64,000 nt of DNA. Origin: Pontibacillus marinus BH030004 = DSM 16465. GTDB lineage: Bacteria; Bacillota; Bacilli; Bacillales; BH030062. Positions 45,270-54,217 of this stretch are shown in pieces. The position numbers and the translations under genes were made by a program. The stretch's first letter is position 1, and every line of letters starts with the position of its first letter. The notes under the pieces were generated by a model, which had not been told where the DNA came from, ran no database searches, and worked only from the letters and a program-made list of their open reading frames with translations. The stretch is taken from positions 10,278 to 74,277 of the forward strand of contig NZ_KE384332.1 of NCBI RefSeq assembly GCF_000425225.1, read 5' to 3'.

Positions 45270-46388
45270 ATGTTTCGGAAGAAAAGTGGACAAAATATAA
45301 AAGATGCACCAGATCTTTTACTGATGATTGTTATCTTTTCACTTTTATTGGTCGGCGTCATTATGGTTTATAGTGCATCAGCAATATGGGCTGATTATAA
45401 ATTTGATGATTCATTCTTCTTTGCTAAACGGCAACTGTTGTTTGCGATTTTAGGGATTGTAGCTATGTTTGGGTTCATGAATGTTCCCTATTTAAGTTGG
45501 CGAAATATTTCAAAGATACTCCTTCTAGTATGCTTTGTTTTACTGATAGCGGTCTTAATACCTGGTGTAGGGATGGTTCGTGGTGGAGCACGGAGTTGGA
45601 TTGGGGTAGGTGCCTTTAGTATTCAACCTTCAGAGTTTATGAAACTAGGACTGATCATCTTTCTCGCTAGGTATTTATCCGAGAACCAGAAGAAGATCAC
45701 TTCGTTTTATAAAGGTTTCGTTCCATCCTTATCGTTAGTGTTTTTAGCGTTTGGGATTATTATGTTACAACCAGACCTAGGAACAGGGGTAGTGCTTGTT
45801 GGAACTTGTATGCTCATGATATTTGTATCGGGTGCTCGGATTGCCCATTTTGTAGGACTAGGAATCTTAGGGGTAGTTGGATTTGCGGGATTGATTATAT
45901 CCGCACCTTACCGAATCCAACGTATTACAGCCTTTCTAAACCCTTGGGAAGATCCACTAGGTGCAGGGTTTCAAATCATTCAATCCTTATACGCAATTGG
46001 ACCTGGTGGATTAATGGGCCTTGGATTAGGACAAAGCCTACAAAAGTTTTTTTATCTACCTGAACCTCAAACCGATTTTATATTTGCCATTCTTGCGGAG
46101 GAGTTAGGGTTTATAGGTGGGACATTTACCTTACTGTTATTTTTCCTTCTGTTATGGCGAGGCATTCGAGTGGCCTTGGCAGCTCCGGACATGTTCGGTA
46201 GTTTGCTTGCTTTAGGTATTGTAGGTATGATTTCGATTCAGGTTATGATTAATATTAGTGTTGTGACAGGACTAATGCCAGTAACAGGTATCACCTTACC
46301 GTTTTTAAGTTACGGAGGTTCATCCCTAACCCTCACGCTGTGTTCAGTCGGAATTCTTTTAAATATAAGTCGATACGCCAAACTTTAA
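45270..46388 (+). CDS. spoVE: SEDS glycosyltransferase SpoVE
   Basis: Lipid II polymerase of the SEDS family (FtsW/RodA/SpoVE) that works with SpoVD in cortex synthesis. The 372 residues form ten membrane helices with VMVYSASAIWA-like opening, RGGARSWIG, FSIQPSEFMKLG, PDLGTGVVL and the C-terminal LPFLSYGGSS. The place between murD and divIB marks it as spoVE rather than ftsW. ATG 45270 follows AAGGGGGA; an earlier ATG at 45228 lies in the hairpin and has no site. Confidence 0.95.
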   Translation: MFRKKSGQNIKDAPDLLLMIVIFSLLLVGVIMVYSASAIWADYKFDDSFFFAKRQLLFAILGIVAMFGFMNVPYLSWRNISKILLLVCFVLLIAVLIPGVGMVRGGARSWIGVGAFSIQPSEFMKLGLIIFLARYLSENQKKITSFYKGFVPSLSLVFLAFGIIMLQPDLGTGVVLVGTCMLMIFVSGARIAHFVGLGILGVVGFAGLIISAPYRIQRITAFLNPWEDPLGAGFQIIQSLYAIGPGGLMGLGLGQSLQKFFYLPEPQTDFIFAILAEELGFIGGTFTLLLFFLLLWRGIRVALAAPDMFGSLLALGIVGMISIQVMINISVVTGLMPVTGITLPFLSYGGSSLTLTLCSVGILLNISRYAKL

Positions 46389-46414
46389 CCTCTGACATGG
46401 TCAGGGGTTTTTTG
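46386..46414 (+). terminator. terminator after spoVE
   Basis: AACCTCTGAC-ATG-GTCAGGGGTT with a T6 run. It ends the transcript where murG would follow in B. subtilis. Confidence 0.9.
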
Positions 46415-46431
46415 TTGGATGTATTTATGAA

Positions 46432-46994
46432 TTATTCAGTATTATGGCAGGATTGTAGAAGACTTGAAATTGAGAGGAGTCCGTTGCTGTTGAGTAGTTT
46501 GTTGCGGTCAGTGAAACGGCAAGCCTGTTGTGGAAGACAAGCCGAGCCTCCTCATACGCTACGCTCCTTGCGGGGTCTCGTCTTGCCTTTGTTACCACGA
46601 CAGTTTGCCGTTTCCTTCCCTCCACACGATTATGGAGATTAACGGACCATAATTTGGACTGTCCCACCTCATATGGATTGGAATTCTTATTCATAGAAGT
46701 TGCTCACACCCTTGTCATGATAGGATTATACTACTGGAATCAGAACAACCTCTCCCAGAACTACGGCGGTTCCGTTAGTCTTCATTCTGCAAAGGTGGGC
46801 TGTGGAACGGGTTGACTCCAGCGGAAGAACGGAGTGACGAGACCCCGCAGAGAGCTTGCGAATGAGGAGGCTCGGCGCTTCGTCCGCAGGAAAGCAACCC
46901 GTTCCACAGCCCGCCGATCTGCACAAAAGCAACGGAACCATACGCACTTTATCTCGAAACCAAGTCTTCAAGATAAGGGGGCTTTAATGGAATG
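46432..46994. repeat. composite palindromic element, copy 4
   Basis: Starts TTATTCAGTATTATGGCAG and ends GGGGGCTTTAATGGAAT. The left module (46484-46640) has arms with GTGAAACGGCAA and TTGCCGTTTC; the right module (46793-46935) has arms GGCTGTGGAACGGGTTG and CAACCCGTTCCACAGCC. The right core is almost identical to the reverse complement of that at 56070-56140. It occupies the spoVE-divIB gap, in place of murG and murB. From 46995 to 47309 I see only the divIB upstream region, with a small CGGCAT..ATGCCG stem at 47252-47268. Confidence 0.88.
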
Positions 46995-47309
46995 AGAAGT
47001 GGAGTTAGAAAAATTTAGAAGACATAGCATATATTTCTTGAAATGAATTTTGATTTTCTGTTTTACACTCCTTTATTTGGGGAATGAGGCAAGAAGGCTT
47101 GATCTTTGAAACTCATTAATAATGATCAGGTAATTTCCTACATTTAAATAAACTGGTTGCCATGGGAAAAAGGTGAAAACATCAGGAACTAGGTATGTAT
47201 CATCACGAACTTTTGTTGAAGTTGTGATATAATTTTGATATGCATATTAAGCGGCATCCTGGTATGCCGTTTCATTATGCAAAAATTTAATTGTCTAGGG
47301 GAACATTCC

Positions 47310-48098
47310 ATGGCAGAGAAAAAAATTGTATCTATTGAAGATCGTATACCAAAGCTCAAAGAAAACCGTAAAAAGAAGGCAAATCGACGACTCGTCCTGT
47401 ATTTGTCTCTTTTCTTTTTACTGATTGTCGTCATACTATATCTTCAATCATCCTTAAGCAATGTAAGTACCATAAACGTTAAGGGAAATACAAACATCAA
47501 AAAGGAAACGATTGTATCTTTGACTGGTTTATCAAACGAGGATAATTTCTGGAAAGTTGATACAGATGCAATACAAAAGAAAGTTAATGAGCATGCAGAA
47601 GTCAACTCTGTTAAAGTTGAAAAGGACTTTCCATCAACCATTTCTATTCAAGTGAATGAATTTGAACGAGTGGGTTATGTACAAAAAAATGGGGCTTTTT
47701 ATCCGATCCTTGAAACAGGAGAGAGTTTAACCTCATACAGTCTTTCTTCTCCTGGTAGTGATGCACCATTATTAAGGGGATGGGAAAAACAGACATACTT
47801 AGAAGAAATGACTCGTGAACTAAGGCAGTTACCAAGTAGTGTAACTAGACAAATCTCTGAATTGTACTGGACACCTACAGAGAAGAACCCATATAAAATT
47901 CATTTATACATGAATGATGGGTTTGAAGTCGAAGCCTCCATTCGAAATTTCTCTGAGAACATGAGAACCTATCCATCGATTGTGTCTCAATTAGATCCGG
48001 GTCAAAAAGGAATTATTCATATTGATGTAGGAGCTTACTTTGAGGCCTATCCAAGTTCAGAGGCTGAGGGAGAGAGCAGTAATGAAGATAACCGGTAA
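47310..48098 (+). CDS. divIB: cell division protein DivIB (FtsQ)
   Basis: A 262-residue bitopic division protein: a cytoplasmic basic N terminus (1-29), one membrane helix (30-48), a POTRA domain (50-120, STINVKGNTNIKKETIVSLTG) and a beta domain to about 240, followed by an acidic tail. It stabilises FtsL/DivIC at the septum. ATG 47310 follows AGGGGAAC; an earlier TTG at 47235 lacks a site. It overlaps ylxW by 17 bases. Confidence 0.95.
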   Translation: MAEKKIVSIEDRIPKLKENRKKKANRRLVLYLSLFFLLIVVILYLQSSLSNVSTINVKGNTNIKKETIVSLTGLSNEDNFWKVDTDAIQKKVNEHAEVNSVKVEKDFPSTISIQVNEFERVGYVQKNGAFYPILETGESLTSYSLSSPGSDAPLLRGWEKQTYLEEMTRELRQLPSSVTRQISELYWTPTEKNPYKIHLYMNDGFEVEASIRNFSENMRTYPSIVSQLDPGQKGIIHIDVGAYFEAYPSSEAEGESSNEDNR

Positions 48099-48783
48099 GC
48101 ATGTTATTATCTCCTTAGTTTTACTAGTCTCAGGTTTTTTAGTAGCGTTTAGTTATCAACAAACTAAAAACAATGCTCAAGTTGTGCAGATGAGTGATGA
48201 TCAGCTTGAAAAAGATTACTATTACAGGCAGCAGCTCATTGATATTGAAGCCCAAAATAAAGAGCTTCGTGAAGAAGTCGAAAAGAAAAAAGACCGAATT
48301 CAAAATCTTGAAGATCAGTTGGCTAACCAGGAACAAAAGGTTGGGAATTACGTTGAGGAAAAAAAGAAACTACAAAAACTAACTGGAGATCTTCCAGTAG
48401 AAGGGCCTGGGGTTGAAGTGCAACTTCGTGACGCAGATTACATCCCCTCGGAAGAAAATGTTAATCAATATATTGTTCACGAAAGTCACATTCACAAAGT
48501 AGTTAACGAATTACTATCAGCAGGGGCAGATGCAATTGCGATAAATGGTCAACGACTCCTGAAAGAAAGTTATATAGCTTGTATCGGTCCTGTTGTATCC
48601 GTAGATGGTGTTCAACATCCTGCACCATTTGTTATCACAGCTATAGGAGATCCAGATGTATTAATGCCTAGTTTACAATTAACCCATGGAGTAGTGGATC
48701 AACTTGTAAATGATAATGTAGAAGTTACCCTGCAAGAAAGAGATCGTATATCCATGCCTGCTCAAATGACAGGGGAGGGGTGA
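48082..48783 (+). CDS. ylxW: DUF881 protein YlxW
   Basis: A 233-residue protein with one N-terminal membrane helix (6-24), a long coiled coil (35-100) and an extracytoplasmic DUF881 domain (VEGPGVEVQLRDAD, ELLSAGADAIAINGQRL, PFVITAIGDP). Its function is unknown but it is kept with division genes in Bacillus. ATG 48082 follows GAGGGAGAGAG and lies within divIB. It is a paralogue of the next gene. Confidence 0.92.
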   Translation: MKITGKHVIISLVLLVSGFLVAFSYQQTKNNAQVVQMSDDQLEKDYYYRQQLIDIEAQNKELREEVEKKKDRIQNLEDQLANQEQKVGNYVEEKKKLQKLTGDLPVEGPGVEVQLRDADYIPSEENVNQYIVHESHIHKVVNELLSAGADAIAINGQRLLKESYIACIGPVVSVDGVQHPAPFVITAIGDPDVLMPSLQLTHGVVDQLVNDNVEVTLQERDRISMPAQMTGEG

Positions 48784-49505
48784 TGGATGTGAGCCTACGA
48801 TACAAAATTTTATTTTCTATCATATTTGCAAGCGTTGGTTTTATGATCGCCATTCAATTCCAAAGTACACAGAACTCAGAACAACGTGATACTCGTGACT
48901 TGTGGGAAGTGCGAAAGGAATTACAAAACCAGCAAAAAGTACAACAACAACTGTACAATAAAATTGCAGAGTTGGATGAAATGATTGCGCAATATGAGGG
49001 TCAAACCCAAGCGGCTAAAGTAGAAACCTTAAAGGAATCTATTCAAGTGCTTAAAAGAGAAGCCGGGCTTACTGAAGTTTCAGGTGAAGGAATCGTTATT
49101 AAAGTCACACCCATTTTTCAAAACATTGATTCAGAGCAAACGTACCCAAGTGTATCACCAGGACTCTTACACCGATTAGTCAATGAATTGAATACATACG
49201 GAGCTTCTGACATTGCCATTTCTAGTGAGCGTATTACAAATGTGTCACCCATTCGAGATGTAAATGGGCACACATATGTAAATAATCATCCTATACCGCC
49301 GTTGCCGATAACGATTAAAGTATTATCAGAAAATGCGAGTAGGCTATTGGATTACATGCAAGTTAGCCAATCAAAAGATGATTTTGCCATTGAAAACCTA
49401 GAATTAGAAATGTCAAAAAGAGAAGAGCTGACATTACCGGCATATGAGCAAATACCGAAGCTGAAATATTTAGAAGTAGAGAATAGAGAAACAGGTGAAT
49501 CGTAA
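48783..49505 (+). CDS. ylxX: DUF881 protein YlxX
   Basis: A 240-residue paralogue of YlxW: membrane helix (8-24), coiled coil (35-80), DUF881 domain (VSGEGIVIKVTP, ELNTYGASDIAISSERI, PPLPITIKVLS). ATG 48783 shares a base with the ylxW stop, but GGGGAGGGG is better spaced for GTG 48789, which would shorten it by two residues. Function unknown. Confidence 0.92.
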   Translation: MDVSLRYKILFSIIFASVGFMIAIQFQSTQNSEQRDTRDLWEVRKELQNQQKVQQQLYNKIAELDEMIAQYEGQTQAAKVETLKESIQVLKREAGLTEVSGEGIVIKVTPIFQNIDSEQTYPSVSPGLLHRLVNELNTYGASDIAISSERITNVSPIRDVNGHTYVNNHPIPPLPITIKVLSENASRLLDYMQVSQSKDDFAIENLELEMSKREELTLPAYEQIPKLKYLEVENRETGES

Positions 49506-49873
49506 TGTGGCTTCCGATTTTATTTTTACTCATTGGTTTAACATTAGGGTTATTAACAGATTTTCAAGTTCCTGAAGAATATGCAGATTATCTGTCTATT
49601 GCTGTTCTTGCAGCGTTTGATACATTGTTAGGCGGGATACGGGCTCATTTAGAAGGAAAGTTTGATCAACGCGTTTTTGTGTCAGGTTTTTTCTTTAACG
49701 TATCTCTAGCTGCTCTTTTAGCTTTTCTTGGGGTTCAACTTGGAATTGACTTATATTTAGCAGCTGTATTCGCTTTTGGAGTTCGATTATTTCAAAATAT
49801 AGCTTTGATTAGAAGGTATATGATTGAACGAAGTAGAAAAAAGAAGGAAGATGAAAAAAACAGAAGAAAATAA
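49505..49873 (+). CDS. sbp: small basic membrane protein Sbp (DUF1290)
   Basis: A 122-residue protein with four membrane helices and a strongly basic C-terminal tail (RSRKKKEDEKNRRK). DTLLGGIRAHLEGKFD and FGVRLFQNIALIRR are the conserved DUF1290 blocks. It shares one base with the ylxX stop and always precedes ftsA in Bacillus. Its role is unknown. Confidence 0.93.
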   Translation: MWLPILFLLIGLTLGLLTDFQVPEEYADYLSIAVLAAFDTLLGGIRAHLEGKFDQRVFVSGFFFNVSLAALLAFLGVQLGIDLYLAAVFAFGVRLFQNIALIRRYMIERSRKKKEDEKNRRK

Positions 49874-49900
49874 AAGGATATTCCTTTAATTCTGTTGAAA
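49873..49900 (+). promoter_or_regulatory. candidate sigma-H promoter upstream of ftsA
   Basis: AAAGGATAT (49873-49881), 12 bases, GTTGAAA (49894-49900), close to RNAGGAWWW-N11/12-RNNGAAT. B. subtilis ftsAZ has a sigma-H promoter that raises FtsZ at sporulation onset. Further on, TATAAT at 50041-50046 may be a vegetative -10. Confidence 0.6.
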
Positions 49901-49978
49901 TTATAATTAAGTTTCTGAGATAGTCTATGTATGATCCAAAAAAGTTTTAGTTATGTAGATCGTTTTCAAATATAGGAC

Positions 49979-50000
49979 TTTTGGATTAATTTATCCAAAA
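49979..50000. promoter_or_regulatory. perfect inverted repeat upstream of ftsA
   Basis: TTTTGGAT-TAATTT-ATCCAAAA, with one more ATCCAAAA at 49934-49941. It has operator-like symmetry and lies between the sigma-H-type and vegetative promoter candidates. No known binding protein is assigned. Confidence 0.5.
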
Positions 50001-50106
50001 TATTTAAAATATTCCTTTCTGTGTCGAAAATGAATTGCTATATAATATAAGATTAGGTAACATGTGAACTATTCAGATATGCCTTAACATAGGAGGTGCC
50101 TTGGAT

Positions 50107-51381
50107 TTGAACAACAATGATATTTTAGTCAGTCTTGACATAGGTACATCAAAAATAAAAGTCATTATTGGCGAAGTGATGAATGATTCATTAAATATTA
50201 TCGGGGTAGGAACAGCTGCCTCTAACGGCATGAAAAAAGGTGCAATTGTTGACATAGATCAAACTGTACAGTCCATACGAAGTGCTGTAGAACAAGCAGA
50301 ACGCATGGTTGGGATGCAAATTAATCGTGTTGTCGTAGGGATCAATGGTAATCATATTCAATTACAACCTTGTCACGGTGTCGTTGCAGTGCAAAGTGAA
50401 AACCGAGAAATTGATGAGGAAGATATCAATCGTGTGCTAGATGCAGCTCAGGTGATGTCAATTCCACCAGAGAGAGAAATTATTGATGTAATTCCTCAGC
50501 AATTTATTGTGGATGGGTTAGATGAGATTACAGACCCACGCGGCATGATCGGAGTTCGTCTAGAAATGGAAGGAACCATCATAACGTGTTCTAAAACGGT
50601 CTTACATAACATCTTAAAATGTGTGGAGCGAGCAAATCTTGAAGTCTTAGACATTTGCTTGCAACCACTAGCAGCTGGTTCTGTAGCTCTTTCAAAAGAT
50701 GAAAAGAACTTAGGTGTTGCATTAATTGATATTGGCGGAGGTTGTACAACCATATCCGTTTTTGAACAAGGTACATTACAAGGAACTAGTGTCGTACCAC
50801 TTGGTGGAGATAACATTACCAAGGATTTATCGATTGGAATGCGCACTTCTACAGAAGAAGCAGAAGATATTAAACGCAATTATGGTCATGCATTCTTCGA
50901 TGAAGCTCAAGAAGATGAATCTTTTGAAGTCTCCATCATAGGAAGTGATAGGAAACAATCATTTAACCAATTACAATTATCTGATATGATTGAAGCAAGG
51001 CTAGAAGAGATTTATGCATTTATAGAACAAGAAATACGTCGAATGGGATATCGAGAACTTCCAGGCGGCATGGTCTTAACTGGTGGCGTGGTGAGCATGC
51101 CTGGCTGTTTAGATCTTGCACAAGATGTATTTCAGTCTAATGTAAGAATTGCTATCCCTGATTACATAGGTGTTAGAGAACCGCAATTCACCTCTGGGGT
51201 AGGGATTTTACAGTTCGCATATCACAATGCAAAAATTCAAGGAAAAGAATTATTCCCAGCAGTAACTATTGAAGAACCTGAAGCAAAAGTGAAAAAACAA
51301 AAGAAGCCAACAACTCAAAAGGAACCTAAAAAAGAGAAAGAGTCAGGATTATCTAATTTAATTAAATACTTTTTCGATTAA
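50107..51381 (+). CDS. ftsA: cell division protein FtsA
   Basis: Actin-like ATPase that tethers FtsZ to the membrane. The 424 residues start ILVSLDIGTSKIKVIIGE (phosphate-1 motif), carry the SHS2/1C insertion domain, GVALIDIGGGCTT (phosphate-2) about residues 200-212 and GMVLTGGVVSMPG (adenosine motif). The C-terminal amphipathic LSNLIKYFFD is the membrane-targeting helix. TTG 50107 gives the N terminus known from B. subtilis and is 10 bases after GGAGG; TTG 50101 is too close. Confidence 0.97.
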   Translation: MNNNDILVSLDIGTSKIKVIIGEVMNDSLNIIGVGTAASNGMKKGAIVDIDQTVQSIRSAVEQAERMVGMQINRVVVGINGNHIQLQPCHGVVAVQSENREIDEEDINRVLDAAQVMSIPPEREIIDVIPQQFIVDGLDEITDPRGMIGVRLEMEGTIITCSKTVLHNILKCVERANLEVLDICLQPLAAGSVALSKDEKNLGVALIDIGGGCTTISVFEQGTLQGTSVVPLGGDNITKDLSIGMRTSTEEAEDIKRNYGHAFFDEAQEDESFEVSIIGSDRKQSFNQLQLSDMIEARLEEIYAFIEQEIRRMGYRELPGGMVLTGGVVSMPGCLDLAQDVFQSNVRIAIPDYIGVREPQFTSGVGILQFAYHNAKIQGKELFPAVTIEEPEAKVKKQKKPTTQKEPKKEKESGLSNLIKYFFD

Positions 51382-51457
51382 TAAAGGCGTTCCCTTGGCC
51401 GTATATCATAGCTAGTAAAAGAAACTTGTAATCTTGCAAAGTGGGAGGAACGAAAAA

Positions 51458-52636
51458 ATGTTAGAGTTTGATACAAATATGGATCAATTAGCAACCATAA
51501 AAGTTGTCGGAATTGGTGGCGGTGGTAGTAACGCCGTTAACCGTATGATTGAGCACGGTGTTCAAGGTGTTGAGTTCATCGCTGTCAATACAGATGCACA
51601 AGCATTAAACTTATCCAAAGCAGAAGTGAAGATGCAAATTGGAACGAAGCTTACACGAGGTTTAGGTGCAGGTGCAAACCCTGAAGTGGGTCGAAAAGCT
51701 GCTGAAGAAAGCAAAGAGCAGATTGAGGAAGCTTTACAAGGAGCAGATATGGTATTCGTTACAGCTGGAATGGGCGGCGGTACAGGTACAGGTGCTGCAC
51801 CCGTTATTGCGCAAGTAGCGAAAGAAATAGGTGCTCTTACAGTAGGTGTTGTAACTCGTCCGTTTATGTTCGAAGGACGCAAACGTTCCAACCAAGCTGC
51901 AGGAGGTATCGACGCATTAAAGAGTAACGTAGACACATTAATTGTGATTCCTAACGATCGCTTACTTGAAATCGTTGATAAAAACACACCAATGCTTGAA
52001 GCATTCCGTGAAGCGGATAACGTACTACGCCAAGGTGTACAAGGTATTTCAGACCTTATTGCAACTCCAGGTCTTATTAACGTTGACTTTGCTGACGTAA
52101 AGACAATCATGGCAGATAAAGGTTCAGCCCTGATGGGTATCGGAATCGCTACTGGCGAGAGTCGAGCTGTAGAAGCTGCCAAGAAAGCTATTTCATCACC
52201 ATTACTTGAAACATCAATTGATGGTGCACATGGCGTTCTAATGAACATTACAGGTGGAGCAAACCTAAGCTTGTATGAAGTTCAAGAAGCAGCTGATATT
52301 GTAACATCAGCAGCAGACCAAGAAGTTAACGTGATCTTCGGGTCAGTCATTAACGAGAACTTAAAAGATGAGATTGTTGTAACGGTTATTGCTACAGGAT
52401 TTGATGAAAGTCAACTTGAAGCTGAGAGAAAAGGACAAGGTCGTCCATCTATCAATTCTCAGCAGCAACAACAGCAACAACAGCAGCCAGCTGAGAAAAA
52501 GCAGCGCGTTGAACCAAAACAGCGTGATATGCAAACATCTGGACAGCCATCTGGATCCAATAATCAAAAGAACTTCCAAGAGGAAGAAACATTAGACATT
52601 CCAACGTTCTTGCGTAACCGTAATCGCAGACGATAA
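51458..52636 (+). CDS. ftsZ: cell division protein FtsZ
   Basis: Tubulin-like GTPase forming the Z ring. The 392 residues show [17 protein letters not shown], the GTP signature [11 protein letters not shown] about residues 105-115, and NVDFADVK with the T7 loop. A Gln-rich linker (a run of nine Q) leads to the C-terminal peptide [14 protein letters not shown], the site for FtsA, SepF and EzrA. ATG 51458 follows GGGAGGAA. Confidence 0.98.
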   Translation: MLEFDTNMDQLATIKVVGIGGGGSNAVNRMIEHGVQGVEFIAVNTDAQALNLSKAEVKMQIGTKLTRGLGAGANPEVGRKAAEESKEQIEEALQGADMVFVTAGMGGGTGTGAAPVIAQVAKEIGALTVGVVTRPFMFEGRKRSNQAAGGIDALKSNVDTLIVIPNDRLLEIVDKNTPMLEAFREADNVLRQGVQGISDLIATPGLINVDFADVKTIMADKGSALMGIGIATGESRAVEAAKKAISSPLLETSIDGAHGVLMNITGGANLSLYEVQEAADIVTSAADQEVNVIFGSVINENLKDEIVVTVIATGFDESQLEAERKGQGRPSINSQQQQQQQQQPAEKKQRVEPKQRDMQTSGQPSGSNNQKNFQEEETLDIPTFLRNRNRRR

Positions 52637-52667
52637 GCTTCTATTGTTTTAAAAAAATAGAAGGTCT

Positions 52668-52709
52668 AAAAAATCCTGTCATGTTATCTCAACATGACAG
52701 GATTTTTTA
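52668..52709 (+). terminator. terminator after ftsZ
   Basis: AAAAATCCTGTCATGTT / AACATGACAGGATTTTT with a T6 run. Confidence 0.95.
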
Positions 52710-52768
52710 TGTTAGGCTATTATAAGTTGTTTTAAAATACATGCTTAAACGTTAATGGGGTGACTTGT

Positions 52769-54022
52769 TTGAAAAAGTTAGTATCTGAATGGTTTCTATC
52801 ATTTCAATATATTACATACTTATGGCTATGGTTAACCGTTACATTTACGAATACTGGGAAATGGGTATTTACACTAGGTGTAACATGGCACGTCTATCAC
52901 ATAACAGAGTCTTCTTTTTGGTCCGGTGCGATTATGTTTGCTTTAATGTTTCCAAATTTAGTAGGGGCACCTATCGTTGGAGTATTAGCAGATAAATTTG
53001 AACGCCGAAAATTAATTTACGTAGCTATTGGATTTACACTACTGGTATTAACTACGTTAACCATTACCACAATGACTGGCCTATTATCACCTATAGGGAT
53101 GGTTGCTCTATCATTCATGTTTGGACTGGGTTCCAGTATGATTAATGTGGTAATGAACACAATTGTACCAGGTATAGTCCCAAAGAAAACTTTATATAAT
53201 GCGTATTCTTTAAAGGCTGTTGGACAAAGAGGTTCCGAGTTTGTCGGTCCTTTATTAGCCACTCCACTTTTAGCATTCATGGGACCGCAATTGGTTTATA
53301 TCATAGGTGCTGTCATTTATGTGTTAGCTATCTTATTTGTTGGATTCCTGAACGTCCCTAAAATGGTTGAGAACGATTTAGTAGATCAAGAGAATTTTAT
53401 TTCTTCTCTCATAACAGGTTTGAATTATATTCGGAATAATCGATATATATTTGGCATCATCGTCTTAGTTGGTTTGCATTGTGCACTCACAATGGCATTT
53501 ATGGGAATGTTACCGAGTTTCGTCACCAAAGGTCTGGGATCAAAGTCAGACTTTTATGGATTTCTTATGAGTATGGTAGGTCTAGGTGCCATATTCGGCA
53601 CTTTGTCTTTGGCGGGATTAAAAAGTCATGCCTTAAAGGTTAAGTTATTTTGGGCTAGTTCTGTGCTTAGTGGATTATCTTTATCCTTCCTAGGATTAAG
53701 TAGTAATAAAACGTTTGCCATCATCGCTATTTTATTGGTTGGCTCTTCACAAGCCCTATTTATGACATTAACAAATGCATTTATTCAAGAAGCGACCGAT
53801 GAGCATGTCCGTGGAAGAGTAACAAGTGTTTATTATGTGTTAGCAGCAGGGCTTATGTCTATTGCTAATTGGGGCTATGGTTGGTTAGGGAATGTAATTG
53901 ACCCTCGTTTAATCATGGTGACTACAGGAATAGTATTCTTGGTGGTAGTGGTTTTATACTGGGGCGCTACGAACAAAGCCATGGCGAGACCAACCACTGT
54001 AAATGAAAATATTAGTGTCTAG
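52769..54022 (+). CDS. MFS transporter
   Basis: A 417-residue major facilitator with 12 membrane helices. GVLADKFERRKLI is the motif A loop between helices 2 and 3, and FIQEATDEHVRGRVTSVYYV is the pattern of MFS_3-type (enterobactin exporter-like) carriers. The substrate is unknown. TTG 52769 follows GGGGTGA; an earlier GTG lies inside that site. It replaces the bpr protease found between ftsZ and spoIIGA in B. subtilis. Confidence 0.88.
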   Translation: MKKLVSEWFLSFQYITYLWLWLTVTFTNTGKWVFTLGVTWHVYHITESSFWSGAIMFALMFPNLVGAPIVGVLADKFERRKLIYVAIGFTLLVLTTLTITTMTGLLSPIGMVALSFMFGLGSSMINVVMNTIVPGIVPKKTLYNAYSLKAVGQRGSEFVGPLLATPLLAFMGPQLVYIIGAVIYVLAILFVGFLNVPKMVENDLVDQENFISSLITGLNYIRNNRYIFGIIVLVGLHCALTMAFMGMLPSFVTKGLGSKSDFYGFLMSMVGLGAIFGTLSLAGLKSHALKVKLFWASSVLSGLSLSFLGLSSNKTFAIIAILLVGSSQALFMTLTNAFIQEATDEHVRGRVTSVYYVLAAGLMSIANWGYGWLGNVIDPRLIMVTTGIVFLVVVVLYWGATNKAMARPTTVNENISV

Positions 54023-54025
54023 GAT

Positions 54026-54060
54026 TAAAAAGTCTTGCGTTTACCAAGGCTTTTTTTTAT
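54026..54060 (+). terminator. terminator after the MFS gene
   Basis: AAAAGTCTTG / CAAGGCTTTT (one G-T pair) with a T8 run. Confidence 0.85.
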
Positions 54061-54080
54061 TCAAGATAAGTTTTTGTTAG

Positions 54081-54166
54081 CCGACAAAATCGTTGAAAAT
54101 CTTCAAAAATAAGTTCAACTCTCTCTACAGAATATGACAGACTTCTATTTCTATCTTCGCTATACT
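54081..54166 (+). promoter_or_regulatory. Spo0A-type spoIIG promoter
   Basis: ATGACA (54134-54139) and TATACT (54161-54166) are 21 bases apart, the unusually long spacing known for the Spo0A-activated spoIIG promoter. On the minus strand TGTCATA (54139-54133) and TGTAGAG (54129-54123) are 0A-like boxes 10 bases apart overlapping the -35. TTGTCGG (54087-54081) lies near -87, where B. subtilis has its upstream site. Confidence 0.6.
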
Positions 54167-54217
54167 TACTCTCACAAGATGAACTTTCTAGTAGGAAGGC
54201 AAGAAGGGGAGGACATT

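Noticed and set aside
51562-52248. 228-codon frame opposite ftsZ
   Set aside because: Antisense shadow of a highly conserved gene; the composition follows ftsZ codon bias and no site precedes it.
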